DNA of 18,259 nt, from the NCBI GenBank assembly GCA_046160725.1, contig JBJXHB010000129.1, forward strand, positions 1 through 18,259. Direction: 5' to 3'. Every line of letters starts with the position of its first letter. The stretch's first letter is position 1. Shown here piece by piece: positions 1 to 7,442 of this stretch. A program made the position numbers and the translations under genes. Source of the stretch: JBJXHB01 sp046160725. GTDB lineage: Bacteria; Pseudomonadota; Gammaproteobacteria; Burkholderiales; Burkholderiaceae_C. Under the pieces are notes generated by a model, which saw only the letters and a program-made list of their open reading frames with translations, had not been told where the DNA came from and did not search any database.

Positions 1-3000
1 ACCGAGTTGGAGAGCAAGTTCAGCAGCACCTGCCGCAGCCGCGTCACGTCGCCGTCGATGGCTGGCGGAACGTCCCCTTCGAAGACATAGGCAATGTCCA
101 GGTGCTTCTCGGCCGCGCGCGGCCCGACCAGGTCCATCGCCGACTCCACACACTCGCGCAGATCGAACGGGTGGCGCTCGATGTCCATGCGCCCGGCCTC
201 GATCTTGGAAAAGTCGAGGATGTCGTTGATGATCGTCAGCAGCGAATCGCCGCTGTCACGGATGGTGGTGGCGAAGTCGCGCTGGTCATCGGTGAGCGAG
301 GTGTCCAAGAGCAGCCCGCTCATGCCGATCACCGCGTTCATCGGCGTGCGGATCTCGTGGCTCATCGTGGCCAGGAAGGCGCTCTTGGCTTCGTTGGCGG
401 CTTCGGCAGCGGCTCGGGCCTCCTGCGCTGCCTTGAACAGCCCGGTGTTCTGGATGGCGATCACCGCCTGGTCGGCAAACGTCTGCAGCAGCGCCACCTG
501 GTGCGGCGCAAACGGACCCGGTCCGCGCCGCGTGACGCTGATCATGCCGATGGCTTGGCGGTCACGTACCAGGGGGCAGTACAGCACCGCGCGGAAGCCG
601 CGGCTGCGCGCCAACTGGACGATGCTGGGCAAGATGTTGCCAGCCTGTTCGGTATCCGGGATCTGGAAGACCTCGCCCCGATTGATCCTCGAGGACAACG
701 GCTCGCCGGGAAAGGGCGCCGGGAACAACGATCGCAGGAAAGCATCGCCCTCCGGGCTCGTGGAGGTAAAGGCCACCAAGTGCGCCAAGTCGTCGATGAA
801 CCGCATCACCGCGGTGGAGAAGCCCCCGAGCAGCCGGTTGGCGCTGCCAGCGATGGCGTCGAACACCGGCTGGATGTCGTCGGGCGAGCCGGCGATGACC
901 TTCAGGATCTCGGCGGTGGCGGTCTGGCGTTCCAGCGCCTCGTTCGTCTCGCGGAACATCTTCGCGTTCTCGATCGCGATCACCGCCTGGTCGGTGAAGC
1001 TGCCGAGCAGCGTGACGTCCTTGTCGGTGAACGAGCCGGGCAGGCGGCGCAGCACCGCAAGCCCGCCGATCGCGCGGCCGTCGCGTACCAGCGGCGCGTA
1101 GACACCGGTGCGAAATCCGCTTTTCAGGCCGAAATTGCGCACCAACGGGTATTGCCCGGCCGCGGCCTCGAGGTCCTTCAGGTGCACCGTCTGCACGTCG
1201 ACCACGCAGGCGCCGATGGGGCTCTGGTCGTCGATCGGAATCGTCTCGCCGGGCAGGCCGCCGTTGCTGGCCCGCGCGCGCAACCGGTCGCCGTCGATCA
1301 GCCAGAGCACGACGCGGCTGTCGCCGAACAGGTTGCCGCAGTTGTGGACGATGGCGTCGAAGACCGGTTGGGTATCGGTCATCGAGCGGCCGAGCACGCG
1401 CAGCACTTCGGCGGTGGCGGTCTGGCGCTCCAGCGCCTCCTTCGTCTCGTTGAACAGGCGCACGTTCTGGATCGCGATCACCGCCTGGTCCGCGAACGTC
1501 TGCAGCAGCTCCATCTGCCGGTCCGACAGCGCGCCGGGTGCCGGCGAAGACATCGAGATCACGCCGACCGCCACGCCGTCCTGCATCAGCGGCGCCGAAG
1601 CGATCGAGCGGAACGACAGCTCACGCACCGGCGAATTGAAGAGCCCCTCGCTGCCCGAAGCCAGCGTGTCTGCGACCTGGATGGCACGTCCGTCGACCAC
1701 AGCGCGGCCGGAGATGCTGTGCCGGTCGACCGGCACCACCTCAGGCCCGTGGAACTCGTCAGCATCAAAGTCGTAGCTGCGCGCGCGGCGATGCAGGCCC
1801 CCGGCCTCGACCGCGCGCAACGCGGTCTTGCGACCGAACAGCCGTGCCGCGCTGTGCACGATGGCGTCGAACACCGGCTGCACGTCGTCGGGCGAGCTGG
1901 CGATGACCTTCAGAATCTCGGCCGTGGCGGTCTGGCGTTCCAGTGCCTCGCGTGTCTCGTTGAACAGCCTGGCGTTCTCAATCGCCACGACCGCATGGTC
2001 GGCGAACATCTGCAGCACAGCCAGCTCCTGGGCACTGAAGGCACCGACCTGCGTGCGGGCCAGTGAGATCGCGCCCATGCCCCGGCCGTCCTTCTGCAGC
2101 GGCACCACCACCAGCGCATAGGACTTGCCGCCGGATCGGGCAAAAATCGCATTGGCGGTGGCGCGCAGCGACTCCGGCACGTCGGTGCCACCCAGCACGT
2201 CGGGATACACCAGCGGGCCGCCGGCACGCACCGCCAGCTCGGTGGCGGACCCCGACAGACGGCCCGGGCCGTGGCGGGCCAGCTCCTCCTCGATGGCACG
2301 GGCGTCCTGCGGCGACGGAAAGAGCGCCACGCCCGCGGCCGAGAACCGGAAGTGGCCCAGCTGCAAGGTCCCATCGGCAGCGATGACGTTGACCGCACTG
2401 CCCGCCGCGTTCGGGATCAGCGCCTCGCAGCTCTCCAGGATGGCCTGGAACACCGGCTGTGCGTCATGCATCGAGCTGCCGATGACCTGCAGCACCTGGG
2501 CAGTGGCGGTCTGTTGCTGCAGCGCCTGTCGGGTCTCCTCGAACAGGCGTGCGCCCTCCAGCGCCATGCCCATGCCGCTGGCCACCGTCTGCAGCAGGCG
2601 CGCGGCGGCCTCGTCAAACGCGTCCTCGCGCCGGTGGTCAGCCAGGACGACGAAGCCGATGGTCGTGCCGCGACCGCGGATGGGCATCAGCAACAGGGAC
2701 TTCGCGTCGCTGCCACGATGGGGCGCGCGGCCGAAGCCCATGGCGGTGATTTCGGCCTCGTTGCGCGCGATCCAGGGCTCGCTGGCTTCGGCCAGGCGGG
2801 CCAGTGCGCCGACGATCGGCAGCGGTGCGCGCTCGATGCGCCGGCCCTCCTCGACCGAATAGGGGAAGTGGACCAGGCCGGCCGCCCGGTCGAACCAGCG
2901 CAGCCCGATGCTGTCCACCCCGAAGACCCGCTGCAACCGCTCGCCCACGGCCTCGGCAATCGCCTGCAGGTCCAGCGATCCGGCGATGCCCTGCAGGATC

Positions 3001-4145
3001 TCGTTGACCGTGGCCAGCTCGGCCGCGCGTTGCTCGGCCAGCCGCCGTGCGGCCGCGGTGGCCTCGAAGGTACGCGCGTTGAGGATGGCGATGGCGGCTT
3101 GGTCCGCGAAGGCCCACAGGGCATCGAACACCAGGGGCGGCAATGCACGGGCGCTGGGGCGCGCCACGCCGATGGCGCCCAGCACGACGTCATCAGTCGC
3201 GATCGGCACCACGGTCACCGACTGAAACCCCATGGCCTGCAAGGCCGTCCAGCCCTGCGGCGTCGCCGGCAGGGGCCAGCCCACCCGCAGCGCCAGGCTG
3301 CTGCGCTCCAGCAGCGGCGCCGCATGCAGGTCGCCTGGCTGCGGCGGCAGGCGCAGCACCTCCTGCCAGGCGGGCTGCCGCTCAAGGTCGATAGCCTCGC
3401 TGGCCACCAGGCGCATCGGCCCGGGCCCGCCGGCCAGCACCCACACGGCCGCGTCGCCGGCCTGCCGGTGCAGGCCGCGGGCGATGGCGCGGAAACCCGG
3501 TGCCGGGTCGGCCGGCGACTCGGCCAGCGCGCGCAGCACGTCGGCATGGGCACGGTGCAGGTCGGTGGAGTCGCGGATGGTCTGCCGCAGGCCCTGCTCA
3601 TGCAGCGCCATCTCGCATGGGCGGGCATGCAGCACTGCGGCTTCGAGGTCGGCAGCACTGAAACTGCGACCGGGCTCGCGCACCAGCACCAGGGCGCCGC
3701 GCGGTTCGGCGCGCCGCCACATCGGCACCACCGCGGCGGCGAATCCATGCCCCAGCCGGTCGGCCGCCACTGCCAGCTCGGCCGGGTCCTCGGCCGCTGC
3801 ATCCCGCACATCGGGCCAGTGCAGCACCTGTCGCTCGCGCAGCGAGCGCCACAGCGCGGTGCGGATCGCCGGGCGACCGGCGGTCGCGTCGCGCAGCGCG
3901 CGGTCGTCGTCGCCATGGCTGTACACCGCAGCCGGGCGACCCTCGTCGTACGCATAGACGACGAAGCGGACCAGGCCCAGTTGCGGCACCAGCCGGTCGC
4001 GGACCGCGGCGAACACCGGCTGCGCGTCCTCGCCTGCGGCGGCCACCGTCTCCAGCAGATCGGTAATGTCGGCCTGGCGCTGCCGTGCGGCCCGGCGCGG
4101 CTGGCGCGGTCGGCTGGGTGTGGGGTCCGACTTCTTCATTGACAT
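1..4145 (-). CDS. Multi-GAF sensor histidine kinase, partial (C-terminus beyond left edge)
   Basis: One open frame runs from ATG at 4145 to the window edge: 1381 codons with no stop. About seven GAF-like modules lie in tandem, at roughly residues 10-180, 190-350, 370-535, 550-728, 745-900, 910-1060 and 1075-1235. Most end in an 'F.DQAVIAI.N..LF.ET' helix that leads into an 'ALERQTATAEIL.V' linker; the first two modules are diverged. A HisKA domain follows, with H box 'SHEIRTPMN' and predicted phospho-acceptor His1263. The window cuts the ATPase domain at its N box ('QVLLNLLSNS', near residue 1380). No signal peptide or membrane helix is seen, so it should be a cytoplasmic sensor. The start is preceded by a purine-rich Shine-Dalgarno (AGGAAGG, complement of 4149-4155); a second ATG at 4139 is also possible. 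It lies on the same strand as tctCBA, 169 bp downstream of tctA, and unlike TctE it is soluble, so a link to tct is unproven. Ligand and response regulator cannot be read here. Receiver or Hpt domains may lie beyond the edge. Confidence 0.93.
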   Translation of the reverse strand, partial: MSMKKSDPTPSRPRQPRRAARQRQADITDLLETVAAAGEDAQPVFAAVRDRLVPQLGLVRFVVYAYDEGRPAAVYSHGDDDRALRDATAGRPAIRTALWRSLRERQVLHWPDVRDAAAEDPAELAVAADRLGHGFAAAVVPMWRRAEPRGALVLVREPGRSFSAADLEAAVLHARPCEMALHEQGLRQTIRDSTDLHRAHADVLRALAESPADPAPGFRAIARGLHRQAGDAAVWVLAGGPGPMRLVASEAIDLERQPAWQEVLRLPPQPGDLHAAPLLERSSLALRVGWPLPATPQGWTALQAMGFQSVTVVPIATDDVVLGAIGVARPSARALPPLVFDALWAFADQAAIAILNARTFEATAAARRLAEQRAAELATVNEILQGIAGSLDLQAIAEAVGERLQRVFGVDSIGLRWFDRAAGLVHFPYSVEEGRRIERAPLPIVGALARLAEASEPWIARNEAEITAMGFGRAPHRGSDAKSLLLMPIRGRGTTIGFVVLADHRREDAFDEAAARLLQTVASGMGMALEGARLFEETRQALQQQTATAQVLQVIGSSMHDAQPVFQAILESCEALIPNAAGSAVNVIAADGTLQLGHFRFSAAGVALFPSPQDARAIEEELARHGPGRLSGSATELAVRAGGPLVYPDVLGGTDVPESLRATANAIFARSGGKSYALVVVPLQKDGRGMGAISLARTQVGAFSAQELAVLQMFADHAVVAIENARLFNETREALERQTATAEILKVIASSPDDVQPVFDAIVHSAARLFGRKTALRAVEAGGLHRRARSYDFDADEFHGPEVVPVDRHSISGRAVVDGRAIQVADTLASGSEGLFNSPVRELSFRSIASAPLMQDGVAVGVISMSSPAPGALSDRQMELLQTFADQAVIAIQNVRLFNETKEALERQTATAEVLRVLGRSMTDTQPVFDAIVHNCGNLFGDSRVVLWLIDGDRLRARASNGGLPGETIPIDDQSPIGACVVDVQTVHLKDLEAAAGQYPLVRNFGLKSGFRTGVYAPLVRDGRAIGGLAVLRRLPGSFTDKDVTLLGSFTDQAVIAIENAKMFRETNEALERQTATAEILKVIAGSPDDIQPVFDAIAGSANRLLGGFSTAVMRFIDDLAHLVAFTSTSPEGDAFLRSLFPAPFPGEPLSSRINRGEVFQIPDTEQAGNILPSIVQLARSRGFRAVLYCPLVRDRQAIGMISVTRRGPGPFAPHQVALLQTFADQAVIAIQNTGLFKAAQEARAAAEAANEAKSAFLATMSHEIRTPMNAVIGMSGLLLDTSLTDDQRDFATTIRDSGDSLLTIINDILDFSKIEAGRMDIERHPFDLRECVESAMDLVGPRAAEKHLDIAYVFEGDVPPAIDGDVTRLRQVLLNLLSNS
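851..951. repeat. In-gene direct repeat, copy A (GAF-linker DNA)
   Basis: This stretch within the GAF kinase matches 1859-1959 at an offset of exactly 1008 bp (336 codons). I count about 9 differences in 101 positions by eye. It encodes the start of a GAF module plus the preceding 'ETNEALERQTATAEILKVI' linker. The in-frame spacing points to internal duplication or gene conversion of module segments. Confidence 0.8.
1408..1449. repeat. In-gene direct repeat, linker copy B
   Basis: These 42 bp differ from 910-951 at two positions by eye, at an offset of 498 bp (166 codons, about one GAF module). They encode the linker helix 'ETKEALERQTATAE' between adjacent modules. Confidence 0.8.
1859..1959. 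repeat. In-gene direct repeat, copy C (GAF-linker DNA)
   Basis: This is the partner of 851-951, two modules away and in frame (offset 1008 bp, about 91% identical by eye). A more diverged relative of the linker is visible around 2496-2550. Confidence 0.8.
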
Positions 4146-4314
4146 CAACCTTCCTTCCTGTAGACGCCCGGTCCGGCGGCCCCGGTGCCACCTGCAACTC
4201 GGCCCGAGTCGATCTTGCAGGCGGTATGGCCGATGGCAAGCGCGGATGGCACCGCCGGGCCGTTCAATAGTGAACAGGCGGCCGCGAGCGTGGTGCGTTC
4301 AGCCGGCTTGAGCG
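4146..4314. other. Intergenic region between tctA and the GAF kinase
   Basis: These 169 bp lie between the tctA stop and the kinase start, both on the minus strand. I see no credible gene. The region holds the kinase Shine-Dalgarno and a small AT-richer inverted repeat, GTTCA-ATAG-TGAAC, at 4262-4275, which could belong to a kinase promoter or operator. No T-tailed hairpin marks a terminator after tctA, so read-through from the tct operon is possible. Confidence 0.5.
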
Positions 4315-5790
4315 TCAGCCGGCACTTCGGCGGCGCCACAGGGGCAGCAGCCAGATCAGCACCACCGTCGCCGCCAGGCCGGCCGCGATGGGGCGCTGCA
4401 CGAAGACCAGGGGGTCGCCATCGGCCTTGACCAGGGTGGAGAAGAAGTGCTCCTCCAGCATGTTGCCCAGCACCAGGCCCAGGATGGTGGGTGCGACGGG
4501 AAAGCCCCAGCGCTCCATGAAGAAGGCCACCACGCCGGCCACCAGCATCACCACGACGCCGAACATGGTGTTGTTGATGGCAAAGCTGCCGACCACGCAG
4601 AACAGCAGGATCAGCGGCATCAGGATCGCGGCGGGTATGCGCAGGATGCGCTTGGCGGCCTTGATGGCCATCCAGCCGAAAGGCAGCATCAGCAGCTGGG
4701 CCAGGATGAAGACGATGAACACCGCATAGATGTGCTGCGGGTTGTCGGTGAACAGCGTCGGCCCCGGGTTGAGGTTCTTCATGTACAGCACGCCGATGGC
4801 GATGGCGGTGATGCTGTCGCCCGGGATGCCGAACACCAGCGCCGGTATCCAGGCGCCGCCGAGCGCGGCGTTGTTGGCGGCGCCGCTCTCGACGATGCCC
4901 TCGACATGCCCGGTGCCGAACTTGTGCGGCTCCTTGGACAGCCGCTTGGACATGGCATAGGACATCCAGGCCGCGATGTCCGCGCCAGCCCCGGGCAGCG
5001 CGCCGACCGCCGTGCCCAGGGCAGAGCCGCGCAGCAGCTGCAGCGGGTACTTCTTCAGCAGGGTCCACATGCCGCTGAAGACATTGCCGAAGGGCCGGTC
5101 CACCGCCATCTCCGGGCGCACCGCCACCGCGGCGAAGCGCAGCACCTCTGAGATCGCGAACATGCCGATCATCAGCGGGATGAAGGAGATGCCGCCCATC
5201 AGCTCCGGGTGGCCGAAGGTGTAGCGCGGCGCGCCGGCCGGGTTGTCCAGTCCGACGCAGCCGACCAGCAGGCCCAGCAGCAGCGAGATGATGCCCTTGA
5301 GCGGGTCGGCCCCGGCGATGAACACCGCGCAGGTGAAACCCAGCACCACCAGCCAGAAGTATTCGAAGCTGCTGAACTTCAGCGCCACCTCGGCCAGCGC
5401 CGGCGCGGCCAGGATCAGCACGATGACGCCGAAGATGCCACCCAGCACCGAGAACACCAGCCCCGCGCCCAGCGCCAGCTCGGCCTGGCCGTTGCGGGTC
5501 AGCAGGTAGGCCTCGTCGGTGTAGGCAGCGCTGGCCGGCGTGCCGGGCATGCGCAGCAGGGCGCTGGGGATGTCGCCGGAGAAGATGGCCATCGCCGTGG
5601 CGGTGACGATGGCCGCCACCGCCGGTATCGGCGCCATGAAGAAGGTCACCGGCACCAGCAGCGCGGTGGCCATGGTCGCGGTCAGTCCCGGTATCGCGCC
5701 GACGAACAGGCCGTACAGCGCCGACAGCGCAATGACCATCAGCACATAGGGCTGGAACACCAGGCCGGCAGCGGCGAGGACGGCATCCAT
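4315..5790 (-). CDS. tctA: Tripartite tricarboxylate transporter, large membrane subunit TctA
   Basis: The protein has 491 residues, the usual size for TctA, and is hydrophobic throughout with roughly ten or more membrane spans. It is the main translocation subunit of a secondary, binding-protein-dependent carboxylate transporter in the inner membrane. Family signatures are visible: the N-terminal 'GAIPGLTATMATALLVPVTF' segment, 'SGDIPSALLRMPGTPASAA', and the second half-repeat 'LPGAGADIAAWMSYAMSKR' followed by 'GIPGDSITAIAIGVLYM'. I chose the ATG at 5790 ('MDAVLAAAGLVFQPY') because the in-frame extension up to 5949 is Cys/Pro/Arg-rich, unlike the family, and would overlap tctB. No strong Shine-Dalgarno precedes it, and it starts 37 nt after the tctB stop, so translational coupling is likely. 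It is third in the operon tctC-tctB-tctA. The substrate cannot be read from the sequence. Confidence 0.96.
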   Translation of the reverse strand: MDAVLAAAGLVFQPYVLMVIALSALYGLFVGAIPGLTATMATALLVPVTFFMAPIPAVAAIVTATAMAIFSGDIPSALLRMPGTPASAAYTDEAYLLTRNGQAELALGAGLVFSVLGGIFGVIVLILAAPALAEVALKFSSFEYFWLVVLGFTCAVFIAGADPLKGIISLLLGLLVGCVGLDNPAGAPRYTFGHPELMGGISFIPLMIGMFAISEVLRFAAVAVRPEMAVDRPFGNVFSGMWTLLKKYPLQLLRGSALGTAVGALPGAGADIAAWMSYAMSKRLSKEPHKFGTGHVEGIVESGAANNAALGGAWIPALVFGIPGDSITAIAIGVLYMKNLNPGPTLFTDNPQHIYAVFIVFILAQLLMLPFGWMAIKAAKRILRIPAAILMPLILLFCVVGSFAINNTMFGVVVMLVAGVVAFFMERWGFPVAPTILGLVLGNMLEEHFFSTLVKADGDPLVFVQRPIAAGLAATVVLIWLLPLWRRRSAG

Positions 5791-5827
5791 GACGGTGGCG
5801 GGTCGGGGGCCCGGTGGGTGCCGCGTG

Positions 5828-6289
5828 TCAGTAGAAGGGCCGCACCAGGCCCCAGGGCAGGGGCACGCGCAGCAGCTTGTAGAAGGCCAGGTGCACCAGC
5901 AGCGTGCCGCCGATGGCCCAGGCGAGCGACGGCCGCCAGCCTTGCGCAAAGGCGCGCAGCACCGCCAGCAGCATCAACGGCGCCACCAGCAGGAAACCCA
6001 GCTTGTCGGCCAGCAGGATGTACAGCAGCACAGCCCCCACCACCGCCAGCGCCAGGCGCCAGTTCTCCGGCGCGGCGGCCACCGTAGCGGCGGCGCCATA
6101 GCGCGCCGCGTCGAAGCTGCGCCGCACCAGCAAGAGCGCGCACACCAGCAGGCCGATGCCGACGATCATCGGCAGGAAGCCGGCCCCCACCTTCTGGCCC
6201 GGCACCTTGGGGAATCCCTGCGCCGTCCACAACACGGCCAGGGCGAGCACTGCGAGCGTGCTGCCAACGATGCGATCGATGCGCTGCAT
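5828..6289 (-). CDS. tctB: Tripartite tricarboxylate transporter, small membrane subunit TctB
   Basis: The protein has 153 residues and about four hydrophobic segments: residues 8-22, 38-56, 81-115 as two adjacent spans, and 123-140. This is the expected TctB layout, including the 'PGQKVGAGFLPMIVGIGLL' loop and helix typical of the family. TctB partners TctA in the inner membrane; its exact role is poorly defined. Position is strong support, since it lies between a Bug/TctC receptor (39 nt upstream) and TctA (37 nt downstream) on the same strand. The ATG at 6289 opens onto the conserved 'QRIDRIVGSTLAVLALAVLW' helix. A longer in-frame reading reported from further upstream belongs to another frame and was discarded. 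The Shine-Dalgarno is weak. Confidence 0.93.
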   Translation of the reverse strand: MQRIDRIVGSTLAVLALAVLWTAQGFPKVPGQKVGAGFLPMIVGIGLLVCALLLVRRSFDAARYGAAATVAAAPENWRLALAVVGAVLLYILLADKLGFLLVAPLMLLAVLRAFAQGWRPSLAWAIGGTLLVHLAFYKLLRVPLPWGLVRPFY

Positions 6290-6328
6290 CAGGGCCGCAG
6301 GATCCGGGGCGTGGTCCGCGGCGACCGG

Positions 6329-7315
6329 CTACTTGGCCAGGCCGACGGCGGTCATCACCGCCTTCATATCGGCATCGCCCTTGGCCATGAAGGCTGCGAA
6401 CTCGCGGCCACTGCCCCACAGCAGGCCGAAGCCGCGCTGGGCCATGAAGTCCTTGTATTCCTTGCTGTCGTAGGCCTTCTTGACGGCGGCCTCCAGGCGC
6501 GTGGCCACGTTGGCGGGCAGGCCCTTGGGTGCGGCGATGCCGCGCCAGGCACCGGTGGCCCAGTCCGAGCCGGTGGCCTCCTTCAGCGTCGGCACATTGG
6601 GCATCAGCGCCGAGCGCTGCGTGGCCATCACCGCCAGCGACCGCACCTTGCCGGCCTCGGCCAGCGAGCGCGCCTCCGGCAGCGAGCAGGGCACGAACTC
6701 CACGCCACCGGCGACCAGGTCCTGCAGGCCGGGCGCGGCGCCGTTGCTGGGCACCCAGGGCACGGTCGCCGGGTCGACCTTGGCATCGCGCAGCCAGCCG
6801 GCCAGCGCCAGGTGCCAGATGCCGCCCTGGCCGGTGCCCGAGGCCTTGAACTTGCCCGGGTTGGCCTTGATCGCAGCCAGCGCATCGCCCATGGTCTTGT
6901 AGGGCGAATCGGCCCGCACCTGGAAGCCGGCCGCGTCCAGGTTGACCAGCGCGATCGGCGTGTAGCTGGTGGGGTTGAGCTCGGTCAGCTTCTGGTGATG
7001 CATCATGGTGATCTCCACCGTGATCATCCCGATGGTGTAGCCGTCCGGCGCGGCGCCGGCGATGGCGGAATGCCCGACCACACCGGAGCCGCCGGTGCGG
7101 TTGACCACGTTGACCGGCTGGCCGAGGTCCTTTTCCATCAGGCTGCCGATCATGCGGGCCACGGCGTCGGTACCGCCGCCCGCGCCCCAGGGCACGACCA
7201 GCGTGATCGGGCGGTCCGGGTAGGTCTGGGCCAGGCCGGCACCGGCCGCCAGGGCCAGCGTGGCGGCGACGACAGCACGGCGCGACAGCGCCAGGACAGC
7301 GGGGCGAGCGGACAT
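6329..7315 (-). CDS. tctC: TctC / Bug-family periplasmic solute-binding protein
   Basis: The precursor has 328 residues, normal for the Bug (Bordetella uptake gene) family. Residues 1-29 form a signal peptide with an 'SRR' n-region, a hydrophobic core 'AVVAATLALAAGAG' and a likely cut at 'LA|QTYPDRP'. The mature N-terminus carries the hallmark 'YPDRPITLVVPWGAGGGTDAVAR', here quoted only in part as 'TLVVPWGAGGGTDAVAR', followed by 'GGSGVVGHSAIAGAAPDGYT'. It captures a carboxylate (or another small polar ligand, since the family is broad) in the periplasm and delivers it to TctAB. I chose the ATG at 7315 over those at 7333 and 7336 because AGGAG sits 7 nt upstream of it; the longer starts would put that site inside the gene. 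It is first in the tctCBA operon and divergent from a CitE-like gene. Confidence 0.95.
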   Translation of the reverse strand: MSARPAVLALSRRAVVAATLALAAGAGLAQTYPDRPITLVVPWGAGGGTDAVARMIGSLMEKDLGQPVNVVNRTGGSGVVGHSAIAGAAPDGYTIGMITVEITMMHHQKLTELNPTSYTPIALVNLDAAGFQVRADSPYKTMGDALAAIKANPGKFKASGTGQGGIWHLALAGWLRDAKVDPATVPWVPSNGAAPGLQDLVAGGVEFVPCSLPEARSLAEAGKVRSLAVMATQRSALMPNVPTLKEATGSDWATGAWRGIAAPKGLPANVATRLEAAVKKAYDSKEYKDFMAQRGFGLLWGSGREFAAFMAKGDADMKAVMTAVGLAK

Positions 7316-7322
7316 GGTGGGT

Positions 7323-7327
7323 CTCCT
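7323..7327 (-). promoter_or_regulatory. Shine-Dalgarno of tctC
   Basis: AGGAG on the minus strand lies 7 nt before the ATG at 7315. It decides the tctC start against the in-frame ATGs at 7333 and 7336. Confidence 0.8.
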
Positions 7328-7342
7328 AATCATCATATGATT
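7328..7342. promoter_or_regulatory. AT-rich palindrome, candidate operator of the tct/citE-like divergon
   Basis: The sequence AATCAT-CAT-ATGATT is a perfect 6-bp inverted repeat with a 3-bp spacer, in an otherwise very GC-rich region. It abuts the tctC Shine-Dalgarno and lies in the 127-bp space between divergent genes. Each strand contains a TATGAT, which resembles a -10 hexamer, so it could instead or also be core promoter sequence. A repressor bound here would cover tctC transcription or translation start signals. GntR- or LysR-type control is usual for such clusters, but no regulator gene is in the window. Confidence 0.45.
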
Positions 7343-7442
7343 GCGATGACCCTGGATTGTTCATACTCGCCCGGTCCCGGCAAGCGGGGAAACCCAAGGC
7401 CGCCGCCCACCTGTCGCAACGCCGTCCAGCTGTCCAACCGCC

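Noticed and set aside
102..2066. Long plus-strand frames (102-2066 and 2271-4142) across the kinase
   Set aside because: They are antisense to the continuous GAF kinase frame, are His/Gln/Arg-rich, and show no domain. They arise from high-GC third-position bias in the real gene.
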